Notes: a model not told the origin generated them from the letters alone. 64,000 nucleotides of DNA from Catenulispora pinistramenti (GCF_018274385.1 NZ_JAAFYZ010000016.1:19673-83672); one strand, 5' to 3'; numbered from the stretch's first letter, positions 15,791 through 24,799 are shown. A program made the numbers and translations.

Positions 15791-18287
15791 CCTCTGATCT
15801 TCCCAGAGCAGCGCTTCTCTCCACCTCTTGGTTCCGAGCCGCGGCTGGGCGCGGCATGCCGAGGTCGATGGCGGTGCTGCGGGATGCGCGGTCGAGCTGC
15901 GCAAGCTTGTCCTCGGCGCCGGCAAGGCTGACGCGGAGTCCTTCGACTTCGCCGAGCCAGCCTTCTCGTTCGGCCTCGGCGATGCGGGCAATGAGGTTGT
16001 CGCGGATCTCCTCGAGTCGGCCGCGCTGGGCCGGGTCCGGCCGGAGGAGCGAGCAACGAACACAAGCGTGTTCATGAACACAAGGGCTTGAAAAGGCACG
16101 AGCGCAAGTGCCGATGGAGACTTTGCGCTTCTCGAAGTGTGCGAGGAACGCGTCCCATTCCTCCTCGGTGGGAGTCCGGTACTCTTCACTGGGCCGGGTG
16201 GCCCGGCGGCGGGTGATGAACGCGCGGTGCGCCTCGATGGCCTCGGTCGTGTAGATCGCCTTGTAGCCCATCGTTGTATCAAGGCTCTTATGCCCACAGA
16301 TCACTTGGGCGATGTGCGGCGGCAGGCCGTTCATGATGGCGTCGGTCACGAAGATCCTGCGGAAGTCGTGCGGTGAGAAGATGAGCGGCTCGCCGGCGGT
16401 ATCGGTCAGTCCGGTGACGGCCAGCGTGTTGATCAGGAGCTTGCGCAGCGCAGTGGGGGTGAAGGCGCGGTGTTCGGTGCCGATGTCCCGCTGGAACAGC
16501 AGCGGCATCGGCGGGTTCCACACCCGTTCGTGGCAGTCGTAGGAGGTCACCAGCGGAATCGCGCCGCTGGGTCCGCGCAGGCGACGGATGATGGCGGACA
16601 AGATGTCCGCCAGTTCGGGGCTTACCAGCAGGAGCCGTTCGCTGTCGGTCTTGGATGGGGCGACTTGCAGCAGGGGCACGACTTCACCTGAAGTCGGGAG
16701 CCGGTATTCGGTGATGCTGTGGTGGGTCAGCTCCAGCAGTTCCTCGTTGCGGATGCCAGTCAGGCGCAGAACCTCGATCGCGGCGAAAGCCCAGAAGGCC
16801 TCGGTCTCCTCGTAAGTGAGGTTCCGGCGGCGGCCGGTCGAGGTTTCCTCGGCCCAGATCAGGTGCCCGGCGGCCTTGGGCGCGACGGCTCTGCGCAGCG
16901 CTCCATCGGTGTCCGGGATCAGCTCCCCGGGCCGAGTGCGCTCAGCGGCGGCCAGCAGTTCGGCCGCGGCGCGGCGCCTGCGGTCGACGGTGCTCGTCAG
17001 CACCGGCAGGACGGGGAGCCGCTCGCGGGTGCGCTGGTCCATCCGGGCCTTGCGGTGTTTGCGATCCTTGGCCTTGCTGATCTCCTCGTCGCTGATCGGG
17101 CAGGGCACGACCCACGGTGCCCAGCGGGCCGGCTCCTCGGCCGCCCAGTGAGCAAGGTCGAGATAGAAGGCGCGAACGCGGATAAGCTCATCCTTCATGT
17201 TCAGTCTCGGGCTGGTGACCTCGACGACGGTGCCGTCCTGGCCGGCTGTGGAACGCTTCTTCGTGGCGATGTCGGCCTTCCAGGCCCGGGCCAGCGCCGG
17301 AGACAGCCGCAGGGTGTCGATGCCCGGCGAGAGCGCTTCGACCCGGGTCCAGAACAGCCCGGCCAGGGTTCGGGACACCGAGTCCAGGCTGGTGTAGTCC
17401 AGCGACGGCTGCCGCTCGCGCAGGTAGTCCACGATCAGGTCGCGAACCATGCGGCTGCGGATCGGGTAGCGGTCCACGAGCTCTTCGATACTCAGCCGTC
17501 CGGCGGCCAGCCCGAAAGCGCGGATCATTGCAGGGGCGTCCTCGGGGAAGATGCCCAGCGCCCGCAGCCGCAAGTAGAAGTCGACTTTGCGTTGCCCTCC
17601 GCGGACGTGGACCCGGCGCAGGGTGTCGACCAGTTCCACGCAGTCGCCGACGGTGACGTCCGCGATCAGCCCGCCTTTGCAGGCGAGCAGCATCGCGATC
17701 CGCGTCGCGGCGATGGTGGCCTCGCCTCGTGCACTGGTCGGTCCCGACTCGGCCAGCTGTGTCAGCCTCGCGAACCCTTCGGGGTCACGGGCCTCGGCCA
17801 TGGTCGGGGCCAGGTGCTTGTGGGTGCGGGTGAGCATCCAGGCCAGGTCGGGACGGATGACGTCGCCGCAGACGAGCATCAGCAGCCCGGAGGTCAGGTC
17901 AGTGCGCTCATACGACGGCGCCAGCCCGCTTTGACGTAGGAAACGCTGCGGGAGGTCTGTCCAGCCCGCACCCGGGATCTGCTCGGCGCCGCTAGCCTTC
18001 CATCGCTGCTGCCAGGTGTCGCCGGGCAGGCTGGACAGCCAGCGCAGCAGTTTGGCGACCCCCCGCCGTCGCCCGGCCCTGGTGGCGTTGGCCGCCGGCA
18101 AGAACGGCAGCGCCGTCAGCCGGTGCAGCACCTCCTCCGCCGACCCTGCGGTTGCAGGCCACCACTCCTCGACGGTCCGAGGCGGGAACCGCTCCCGCAG
18201 TACGTTGTTGCGCGCTCTGGCCTGCTCGGCGGTCGTGTTCGCGGTCTGCAGCGGCCGACGTGTCGAGTGCTTCGTACTGATGGTCAT
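15777..18287 (-). CDS. Large tyrosine recombinase with cysteine-rich tail (second recombinase of outer element)
   Basis: An 836-residue DNA strand-exchange enzyme. The catalytic domain lies at about 470-690: Arg in LTGIRNEELLEL, HDFRR box, GHKSLDTTMGYK with the nucleophile tyrosine. After it come TCARAFSSPCVHEHACVRCS, a likely zinc knuckle, and a helical tail RLEEIRDNLIARIAEAEREG. ATG 18287 shares its A with the stop of the preceding recombinase (TGATG); the open frame continues upstream to 18755 only as arginine-rich shadow. Paired recombinases of this size occur in Tn554-like elements. The codons for HEHACVRC contain the palindrome and the proposed insertion site. Confidence 0.88.
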   Translation of the reverse strand: MTISTKHSTRRPLQTANTTAEQARARNNVLRERFPPRTVEEWWPATAGSAEEVLHRLTALPFLPAANATRAGRRRGVAKLLRWLSSLPGDTWQQRWKASGAEQIPGAGWTDLPQRFLRQSGLAPSYERTDLTSGLLMLVCGDVIRPDLAWMLTRTHKHLAPTMAEARDPEGFARLTQLAESGPTSARGEATIAATRIAMLLACKGGLIADVTVGDCVELVDTLRRVHVRGGQRKVDFYLRLRALGIFPEDAPAMIRAFGLAAGRLSIEELVDRYPIRSRMVRDLIVDYLRERQPSLDYTSLDSVSRTLAGLFWTRVEALSPGIDTLRLSPALARAWKADIATKKRSTAGQDGTVVEVTSPRLNMKDELIRVRAFYLDLAHWAAEEPARWAPWVVPCPISDEEISKAKDRKHRKARMDQRTRERLPVLPVLTSTVDRRRRAAAELLAAAERTRPGELIPDTDGALRRAVAPKAAGHLIWAEETSTGRRRNLTYEETEAFWAFAAIEVLRLTGIRNEELLELTHHSITEYRLPTSGEVVPLLQVAPSKTDSERLLLVSPELADILSAIIRRLRGPSGAIPLVTSYDCHERVWNPPMPLLFQRDIGTEHRAFTPTALRKLLINTLAVTGLTDTAGEPLIFSPHDFRRIFVTDAIMNGLPPHIAQVICGHKSLDTTMGYKAIYTTEAIEAHRAFITRRRATRPSEEYRTPTEEEWDAFLAHFEKRKVSIGTCARAFSSPCVHEHACVRCSLLRPDPAQRGRLEEIRDNLIARIAEAEREGWLGEVEGLRVSLAGAEDKLAQLDRASRSTAIDLGMPRPAAARNQEVERSAALGRSEGGQQ
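16068..16081. repeat. Perfect 14-base palindrome in the recombinase tail, proposed attachment-site arm
   Basis: GTGTTCATGAACAC lies directly before the GC at which older copies are broken. The equivalent place at 24252-24265 is GTGCTCATGAGCAC, different in sequence but again a perfect palindrome. Confidence 0.6.
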
Positions 18288-19057
18288 CACCACCGCCCGA
18301 ACAGCACATTCAGGGCGTCCGGATCGTAGCCCGGTGCCGGAGGCGGCGGCACAGGTGCGGCATACACGTCGGCCTGACGGGCGTGGTGGGCCAGCACCTC
18401 GGCGACGACTTCGTCCTGGCGCGGCGCGAGGTAGACCTCGGTCGTGGTCAAATGCGCGTGCCCGAGGATACGGGCGGCGGCGCTGTGGCGAAGGTCGTGA
18501 AGCGTCCAGTCCGCACCGAACGCGGCGTTCACCCGCTCGAACATGCGGTGGGCGCCGTGGTAGGTCAGCGGTCGGATGGGCCGCCGCAGCGTCCACCACA
18601 CCGGCTGCGTCCGGCCTCGCGGCACCAGACCGTGCAGCTCGGCCTGGTAGAGCCGCAGCCACACGAACGCGTCCGCCGAGGCCGGAACCTGCTGCCGCGC
18701 CCGGGAGCCCTTCCGCACGACGCTGATCAACTGCTGGCCGGGATCGACGTCGCACTGGCGCAGACCGATCAGCTCCGAGGCCCGGACTCCGCTGGAGATC
18801 CAGAACGCGATCAGTGCCCGGTCACGGTTCGACGGCAGTGCCGCGAACAGCGTGTTGAACCACTCGTCCGGGATTGCGCGTGGGATCCGGCGCGGAACCG
18901 TGGGCCGATAGCGGCCAGTCCGCTCCGGCGCCCAGGCGTCCATCGGGTTGTGGTGCGCGTGCGCCCGGCCGGAGCGTCGGGCCAGGTCCAGCGGGAACGG
19001 GTTGAGCAGTGGCCCGGTTCCGGCGTCGCGGTGTAGGTCGTAGAACCGGCGCAGCAT
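18287..19057 (-). pseudogene. C-terminal half of the outer element's first tyrosine recombinase
   Basis: Encodes the catalytic domain of a tyrosine recombinase: Arg in SSGVRASELIGL, the HDLRHSAAARILGHAHLTTT box and nucleophile in EVYLAP. The frame begins abruptly with MLRRFYDLHRD and a stop lies six codons upstream. The missing N-terminal half is at 23742-24172 in the same orientation and ends ...HSETVM. Joining the two across the inner element gives a continuous protein HSETV-MLRRFYDLH. An internal ATG at 19057 could still give a catalytic fragment, but without the core-binding domain it is unlikely to be active. Confidence 0.85.
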
Positions 19058-19128
19058 ATTAGTTACGTGGAATCAGACCGGGTAGGCGATCATGTCTGCT
19101 CGGTACGACCACGAACTGTGGAGATCCG

Positions 19129-20201
19129 TTGGGCGCCGAAGTGGTGCTGGAGGACAAGTGGCCGGTGTTGGGCCGACACGAGCGAGCCGCGGTCTGGTTG
19201 CGAGTATTGACCGACCTCGGGCGAGCACCGCGGACGATCGACGCCTACGCCCGTGGGTTGGCCGAGTATCTGTCGGTGTGCGAGCGGGAGGCAGTCGACC
19301 CGATCACCGCGGACCGGGCGCACGTTGCCGTCTATGTTCGCGAACTGACGTCGCGCCCGAGCAAGCGTGGAACGAACGTGGTGTCGATCGATTCGGGGGC
19401 CGGGTTGTCGAACGCCACGCTTCAACAGCGGTTGGTGCCCGTGCGGCTGTTTTACGACTTCCTCATCGAGGACGGGCTGCGCGACTCCAATCCGGTGGGC
19501 CGGGGTCGTTACACGCCTCGTGGTGGGTTCGGCGGACACGAGCGCGGCCTTGTTCCCCGCCTGGTCAAGCTGCCGTGGATCCCCAGCGAGCAGCAGTGGC
19601 TGGATGTCCTGGCGGCTGCTGCGGATGAGCCGATCCGGAACAGGGTGATGCTTGCGCTGGCCTACGATGCCGCCTTGCGGCGCGAGGAGTTGTGCTCTCT
19701 GCGCACCGACGATGTGGACCCAGCGCATCGCATGCTTCGAATACGGGCGAAGACCACGAAGAACCGCATGGAGCGCGTGGTGCCGTATTCGGCGACCACT
19801 GGTGTGCTGTTGTCGGACTACCTCGCCCACCGCGCGACGATCAGCCGGGAGCGGGGCCTGTTGTTTTTGTCGGAGTCTCGCCGCAACTACGGCGAGCCGT
19901 TGAGCCTGTGGACCTGGTCGAAAGTGGTGCGAAGGATCGCGCTGGCCTCCGGGTCGAGCGATTCTCCACCCACACCACCCGGCACCTGTGTCTGACGGAT
20001 CTGGCCCGGATGGGCTGGGAGCTCCACGCGATCGCCACGTTCGCCGGCCACCGCTCCACCGAGTCCACACTCCAGTACATCCACCTGTCCGGCCGGGACC
20101 TGGCCGAGAAGCTGCAGCGCGGCATGGATCAGATCCACGCGTGGCGGATGGAGATGCTGGCCAGCCTCGGCGAGCACAAGCCGGGAGCGATCAAGTCGTG
20201 A
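19129..20201 (+). pseudogene. First tyrosine recombinase of inner element, frameshifted
   Basis: Starts at TTG 19129 (GTG 19141 is an alternative). It has a SAM-like core-binding domain (RTIDAYARGLAEYLSVCERE), then the catalytic domain with Arg in DAALRREELCSL. Near 19958 the frame runs out at TPPGTCV; the continuation THTTRHLCLTDLARMG, HAIATFAGHRSTESTLQYIH with the HxxR box and tyrosine is in the frame one base over. Adding one G to the GGG run near 19950 restores a 357-residue protein. Either the gene is inactive, the shift is programmed, or the base is a sequencing error. Its stop overlaps the next gene's GTG. Confidence 0.8.
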
Positions 20202-22507
20202 CCGCACTGTCCTCGGCGGCCGTCAACCTGACGGCCGCGGCTCCCGCCTGGACCTGGCCGATCAGCCCGGCGAAGTACGACTCCTCGGCTGCGCTCACCG
20301 GCCTTGAGCTGTCCGCGCTCGAGGAGCTGGGCTGGGGGCTGCGCCAGTGGCCGGACCGGTGGCAGGATCCGCATCAGGCCCAGTGGCGGGCAATCCACCG
20401 ACTCGTCCAGCCTCTCGCCGCCCGGGAGCACCTCGACGTCGCAGATAACGTATTCCACCGCCGCTCGGCGGTCGACGCCGTCGCGCTGCTGCTGCGCGGG
20501 TGCGCCACGCAGCGCAGGAGCTTCTGGGCCTGGGACGCATCGGCTTGGGCCGACGTGCTGGGGACCAGCGGGAAGGCGTATCGGCGGGCGTATCCGGGAT
20601 GGGCCGACAGCTCCGCACGCTCCTATGCGATCGCGATGGCATACCTGTTCGGGTTCGCCGACCTGCAGCTGCTGGGCAATGTCGGGCGCACCGCCGTCGC
20701 TCGGAAGGTGTTCGGGCAGGCCCGTGTCGATGAGGCCATCGATCAGGTCACCGCGGTGCTGCACGGCTGGGGGCAGCGGTCCCCGCAGGTCACCGCCAGA
20801 ACCGTGGGCCTGGTCAGTCATTCGATGCTGCTCAACCGCAGCCCGTTGCTGGCGGATCTGACACCGGAGGTCCTGCAGCAGCTGCGCACCAACACGACGA
20901 TTCCCTACTCCCTGCGCCAGAACTTCCACAGCGTCCACCGGGCGCTGGCCGCGCTCGGCCTGACCAGCCCGCCGCAACCGCCGACTCGGCTTAGCCCGCC
21001 GCCGGTGGAAGGCGTGTCCGAGCCGTGGGCGCAGTGGGTGCAGCGCTGGTGCGACACCTCCACGCTGCCGCCGCGCAGCCGTAGAGGCCGACGCACCCAG
21101 ATGCTCCGCATCGGACGCTGGCTGGCTGCCGAACACCCCGAGGTCCAGCAGCCGGAGCAGTGGACGCGCGAGCTGTGCGCCGCCTGGGTGGCCGCCGTCG
21201 ACCGCATGCGCATCGGCGACTACACCCAGAGCGACATCGCCGTGCACGAGCGCATCGGCGAACCCCTGATGCCCAGGACCAAGAGCGGCCTTCTCGCCGG
21301 GGCCCGCCAGCTGTTTCGCGACTGTCAGGAATGGGGGTGGATACCACGGCGTTTCGACCCGACCCGCGCCCTGGCAACACCCAGGAGCATCAAAGCACTG
21401 ATCGGTCCGGACCCTCGCGTGATCGCCGACGACATCTGGGCGAAGCTTCTGTGGGCCGGCCTCAACATCGAGCACTGCGACATCTACGCGCAACCCGTCG
21501 GCCGCCTCCACCCGATCGAGCTGCTTCGAGCACTGGCGATGACCTGGCTGTTCGGCGGGCTGCGCTCCGATGAGATCGTCCGGCTGCGGGTGGGCTGCAT
21601 CCGCTGGCAACGCGACGACGTCCGCGTTCCCGGCACCGACAACGAAGTCCTCGCCAAAGACGCGGTCTGCCTGCTCGATATCCCGGTGCACAAGACCGGA
21701 ACCGCCTTCACCAAACCGGTGGACCCGCTGCTGGGACAGGCTATCGCCGCCTGGGAATCAGTCCGCCCCACACAGCCCGCCGCCGTCGACCGCAAGACCG
21801 GCGAGCACGTCCAGCTGCTGTTCTCCTACCGGGCCCAAGGCATCGGCGGACGCTACCTCAACGATCGCATCATCCCCGCGCTGTGCGCCAAGGCCGGCGT
21901 CCCGACCAGCGACGTCCGCGGCAACATCACCAGCCACCGAGCCCGCTCCACCATCGCCAGCCAGCTCTACAACGCCAAGGAACCAATGACGCTTTTCGAG
22001 CTGCAGGCCTGGCTCGGGCACCGCTCACCCGCAGCCACCCAGCACTACGCCAAGATCGCACCGATCACCCTGGCGAAGGCCTACAGCGACGCCGGATACT
22101 TCGCCCGCAACGTGCGCACCATCGAAGTCCTCGTCGACCGGGACGCCGTCACCTCCGGCGCGGCCGCGGCCGGCGAGCCCTGGCAGTTCTACGACCTCGG
22201 CCACGGCTACTGCACCTACACGTTCTTCGAACAGTGCCAGCACCGGATGGCCTGCGCCAGGTGCGACTTCTACACGCCCAAAGCCTCCAGCAAAGGTCAA
22301 CTGCTGGAGGCAAAGGACAACCTGCAGCGCATGCTGGCCAACATCCCGCTCACCGACGACGAACGGGCCGCCGTTGATGACGGGCAGACAGCCCTTGACC
22401 AACTCCTGGAACGGCTGATCGACACACCCACCCCCGCCGGCGCCACGCCGCGGGAGCTCGGCATCCCGGCGACGGCGACACTCCTGCCGATCATCGAGGT
22501 GAAGTAG
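20198..22507 (+). CDS. Second, large tyrosine recombinase of inner element
   Basis: A 769-residue recombinase starting at GTG 20198, overlapping the previous stop (GTGA). Catalytic features: Arg in FGGLRSDEIVRL, HRARSTIASQL box, WLGHRSPAATQHYAK with the tyrosine. The C-terminus has a cysteine cluster, GYCTYTFFEQCQHRMACARC, followed by a helical tail (GQLLEAKDNLQRMLANIPLT) analogous to the tail of the outer element's large recombinase, though the sequences differ widely. The open frame upstream of 20198 is a shadow of the first recombinase. Partner of the preceding gene. Confidence 0.9.
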   Translation: MTALSSAAVNLTAAAPAWTWPISPAKYDSSAALTGLELSALEELGWGLRQWPDRWQDPHQAQWRAIHRLVQPLAAREHLDVADNVFHRRSAVDAVALLLRGCATQRRSFWAWDASAWADVLGTSGKAYRRAYPGWADSSARSYAIAMAYLFGFADLQLLGNVGRTAVARKVFGQARVDEAIDQVTAVLHGWGQRSPQVTARTVGLVSHSMLLNRSPLLADLTPEVLQQLRTNTTIPYSLRQNFHSVHRALAALGLTSPPQPPTRLSPPPVEGVSEPWAQWVQRWCDTSTLPPRSRRGRRTQMLRIGRWLAAEHPEVQQPEQWTRELCAAWVAAVDRMRIGDYTQSDIAVHERIGEPLMPRTKSGLLAGARQLFRDCQEWGWIPRRFDPTRALATPRSIKALIGPDPRVIADDIWAKLLWAGLNIEHCDIYAQPVGRLHPIELLRALAMTWLFGGLRSDEIVRLRVGCIRWQRDDVRVPGTDNEVLAKDAVCLLDIPVHKTGTAFTKPVDPLLGQAIAAWESVRPTQPAAVDRKTGEHVQLLFSYRAQGIGGRYLNDRIIPALCAKAGVPTSDVRGNITSHRARSTIASQLYNAKEPMTLFELQAWLGHRSPAATQHYAKIAPITLAKAYSDAGYFARNVRTIEVLVDRDAVTSGAAAAGEPWQFYDLGHGYCTYTFFEQCQHRMACARCDFYTPKASSKGQLLEAKDNLQRMLANIPLTDDERAAVDDGQTALDQLLERLIDTPTPAGATPRELGIPATATLLPIIEVK

Positions 22508-22557
22508 AAACCGGCATAGACCCGGGCCGATTGCAAAGCTCCGATGGCAGGCGGCCG

Positions 22558-23643
22558 TTAGATGTCGGAGCGGCGCAGATTGTCGTCGAGGTGTTCCATC
22601 TCGACGTCCACCGCGTACACCACGAAGTCCTTCGTGATCGGCAACACTGTGATCCAATCGGCCGCGCTGAGCAAACTTGCCATCGCGCAGAGAAGGCCCC
22701 TGCCCATGTCGGAGCAGGTCAACGTGAGTTCCTGGGCCAGAAGACGTGCGACGTCAGAGACCGCGCCAAGGTCCACCGACGTCTCGTGGGCCATGTCCGC
22801 CGGCGACCAGATGACATCCGAGTCGGGTTTGTCGGCCAGGTGAACGCGCCGATCCTCATCGAGGCCGACATGGATGGTGAAATCGGTCGGATCCGCGCGC
22901 TCGTCGTACATGAGCGCGATGCAATAGGCGGGGGTATCGATCGCCAGATCGCGAACGGAGCGAGGGATCTGGGTGAGCAACTCTTGTTGGACCGTTGCCC
23001 AGGCGTCTTCGACTGTGAAGCCCACTGGCGGACGCTCGTACTTCACCTGCGGAGAGCCCAGACGCTCGGAAATCTCCAGACGGACCAGTCCTTCGTCGTC
23101 GTAGACGGCGTCGATGGCTGTATAGAACCTGAGTGGAAGCAGGGCTCCGGATTGCCTGTCTCCATGATGGGTCACGATGCGAGTCACCTGGTCGTCGGTG
23201 TAGTCGTAGGTCTCGCAACCCCCGCCACCGGTGGCGACCATCGCCACCGACCGCATGCGGCCTGCCTCAAAGCCGAACTCGTGCAGGTAGATCGGGCGGC
23301 CGTCGGCATGAAAGTGGGCTTCCTCGACGGTGTCGACCAGGTATGTGCGAAAAGTCTCGTAGTAGAGCTTGCCGCCGAGGAAGCCGCTGTATTCGAGCAT
23401 GGCCACCAGACGATCGTCCGCGTCGAACCCGATCTGGAAATGGTCTTGCGCCAGGTCCGGCCGCTCGGCAAGGCGATGCCCCGGATGACTCAGGTCCCGC
23501 TCGTAGTGAAGGGGACGGAGGTCGAACGCCTCGTCGTCGTACCATTCCCAGCGAACGACGGCTGCGTGCGCGGCCGTCCGATGGACGTCGTATTCCGCGG
23601 CCAGGCGGGCGAAGCGTTCATCGAGGCCAGACAGATCGATCAT
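22558..23643 (-). CDS. Hypothetical protein, cargo of the inner element
   Basis: A 361-residue acidic soluble protein beginning MIDLSGLDERFARLAAEYDV. It contains YLHEFGFEAGRMRSVAMVAT, GGGGCETYDYTDDQVTRI and a C-terminal segment with regular beta/helix pattern; no signal peptide or membrane helix is seen. No family was recognised. It is convergent with the large recombinase and ends about 85 bases before the element's right terminus, so it is most simply a passenger gene. Its GC content and codon use match the neighbours. Confidence 0.7.
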   Translation of the reverse strand: MIDLSGLDERFARLAAEYDVHRTAAHAAVVRWEWYDDEAFDLRPLHYERDLSHPGHRLAERPDLAQDHFQIGFDADDRLVAMLEYSGFLGGKLYYETFRTYLVDTVEEAHFHADGRPIYLHEFGFEAGRMRSVAMVATGGGGCETYDYTDDQVTRIVTHHGDRQSGALLPLRFYTAIDAVYDDEGLVRLEISERLGSPQVKYERPPVGFTVEDAWATVQQELLTQIPRSVRDLAIDTPAYCIALMYDERADPTDFTIHVGLDEDRRVHLADKPDSDVIWSPADMAHETSVDLGAVSDVARLLAQELTLTCSDMGRGLLCAMASLLSAADWITVLPITKDFVVYAVDVEMEHLDDNLRRSDI

Positions 23644-23741
23644 GCTTCAGATCCTACGGCGACGACGATAACCAGTTGACGACCGGGCGTCGGTTGGCGG
23701 CTCCGATGAACCCGTCCAGGTTGACAAGTCAGATTCCACAT

Positions 23742-24172
23742 AACCGTCTCGCTGTGGACAACGGTCGACGGGGCATAGCCCGGCCCCAGCGTCGGCTTCC
23801 CGGTTACCGGATTCGGGGCGCCGACAGTGCGGACCGACTGTCGCTTGGTGCCGGACGCCCGCGGCTTGACAGTCAGCTGGATCCAGCAGCTGAAGTCTCG
23901 GGCTTCCACCCGCGTCGCCCGGTCCCACGACACGCCGACCGCCCCAGGAACCGCCACCACCGCAGCAGGTCCATGCCGTAGGAGCGGACGGTGGCCGCCG
24001 CCTTCCCGGACGCCAGCAACTCCTGGAAGAACACCGCGACCGGCTCGACGGCCGCACCGTCCGCGTCGACCAGCCGGTAGGGCTCGTACCGGTCGCCGGT
24101 CTCCACAAGCCGACCCCACCGGGGAACCACCAACCTCGACAGATCCCGCTCGGGAATACGATCGTCCATCAC
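23742..24172 (-). pseudogene. N-terminal half of the outer element's first tyrosine recombinase, also frameshifted
   Basis: From ATG 24172 it encodes RIPERDLSRLVVPRWGRLVE, then the core-binding helices PVAVFFQELLASGKAAATVR and SYGMDLLRWWRFLG. At about 23935 the frame changes: the family-like continuation GVSWDRATRVEARDFSCWIQ, GAPNPVTGKPTLGPGYAPST and VVHSETVM is one base over; one extra G in the GGGG run after TTCCTG would restore it. The coding sequence stops at the inner element's edge and resumes at 19057. Two independent lesions mean that this recombinase is broken as read. Confidence 0.8.
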
Positions 24173-24251
24173 GATCGCAGACCGTACTGCGCGACAACCT
24201 CATCCGTGCCCTGAACTGCACAATCAACCTGGTTCGTTCAGTCAACGGGGC

Positions 24252-24302
24252 GTGCTCATGAGCACAAGGGGTTGAGAATGCAGGACCGCAGGTGCCAACC
24301 GA
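24252..24302 (-). pseudogene. Severed upstream end of an older recombinase tail, with palindrome
   Basis: Encodes VGTCGPAFSTPCAHEHA, matching IGTCARAFSSPCVHEHA of the intact recombinase tail, and stops matching exactly after HEHA at the GC core (24250-24251). The perfect palindrome GTGCTCATGAGCAC is at 24252-24265. Everything further upstream of that older gene has been replaced by the IS256 remnant that begins at 24306. Together with tail C it marks the insertion target of the outer element. Confidence 0.8.
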
Positions 24303-24305
24303 CAC

Positions 24306-24645
24306 CATGATGACGTGTGCATGGTCGTCTGCGACGGGCTGAAGGGCCTGCCCGACGCGATCGAGCGGGTCTGGCCGCAGGCCATCACCCAGACCTGCGT
24401 CATCCACCTGCTGCGCGGCAGCTTCCGCTACGCCCGACGCCGGCACTGGGCATAAATCGCCAGGGACCTCAAACCGATCTACACCGCCCCGACCGAGGCC
24501 GCCGCCACCGAACGGTTCCTGGAGTTCGCCGAGACCTGGGGCACGAAGTACCCGGCGACCATCCGGCTGTGGGAGAACGCCTGGGCGGAGTTCGTGCCGT
24601 TCCCGTCCTTCGACGCCGAGCGTGGGACCGGCCTGGGCGGAAAGC
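24306..24645 (+). pseudogene. IS256-family transposase remnant
   Basis: Central fragment of a mutator-type DDE transposase: VCDGLKGLPDAIERVWPQAI with the catalytic Asp, TQTCVIHLLRGSFRYARRRH with the conserved CxxH-like CVIHLLR, an in-frame TAA, then IARDLKPIYTAPTEAAATER and AWAEFVPFPSFDAE. The N-terminus is absent, the stop is internal and the C-terminus is lost near 24623. It abuts the severed recombinase tail within four bases, so it took part in the decay of the island's right side. Confidence 0.85.
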
Positions 24646-24799
24646 GCTAGACCACCTACATCAGCCCCGTTACACCGCTACTTTGACGGACCCATACCCA
24701 TACCCGAGCACGCGGCCAAAGTCTGGTTCTCCCGATCGTCGTGACGCCGAAGAAATTCCTGCCCTGCAGCTCGCTGCCGGAACATCAGTAGCATGAGAC

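Larger units (their letters stand above)
19055..23742 (+). mobile_element. Inner tyrosine-recombinase element with terminal inverted repeats
   Basis: About 4,684 bases inserted in the first recombinase gene of the outer element. The ends carry a 17-base inverted repeat with two mismatches: GTTACGTGGAATCAGAC at 19062-19078 and its counterpart at 23728-23744. The tetranucleotide CATA occurs at both junctions (19055-19058 and 23739-23742), and keeping one copy restores the interrupted reading frame. It encodes two recombinases on the plus strand and one cargo gene on the minus strand. The two-recombinase, no-long-duplication arrangement is like Tn554; the family name is inference. Confidence 0.75.
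14774..24251 (-). mobile_element. Outer tyrosine-recombinase element inserted in an older recombinase gene
   Basis: Bounded by the half-gene end at 24250-24302 and tail C at 14784. Length between the repeated GC cores is 9,476 bases, of which about 4,684 are a second element; the original would be about 4.8 kb. Subterminal inverted repeats are visible: inward from the right end CTGAACGAACCAGGTTGATT, and from the left end CTGAACTACGAGGTTGATCA. It carries two recombinase genes (the first split and frameshifted), and two overlapping cargo genes. The two-recombinase plan recalls Tn554, but the self-targeted insertion site in the recombinase tail is an inference from this sequence. Confidence 0.7.

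Noticed and set aside
18288..18755. Extended N-terminus for the 15777-18287 recombinase
   Set aside because: The extra 156 residues are Arg/Pro/Ala-rich and lie over the 3' part of the preceding recombinase gene; the ATG at 18287 is coupled to that gene's stop and gives a normal start.
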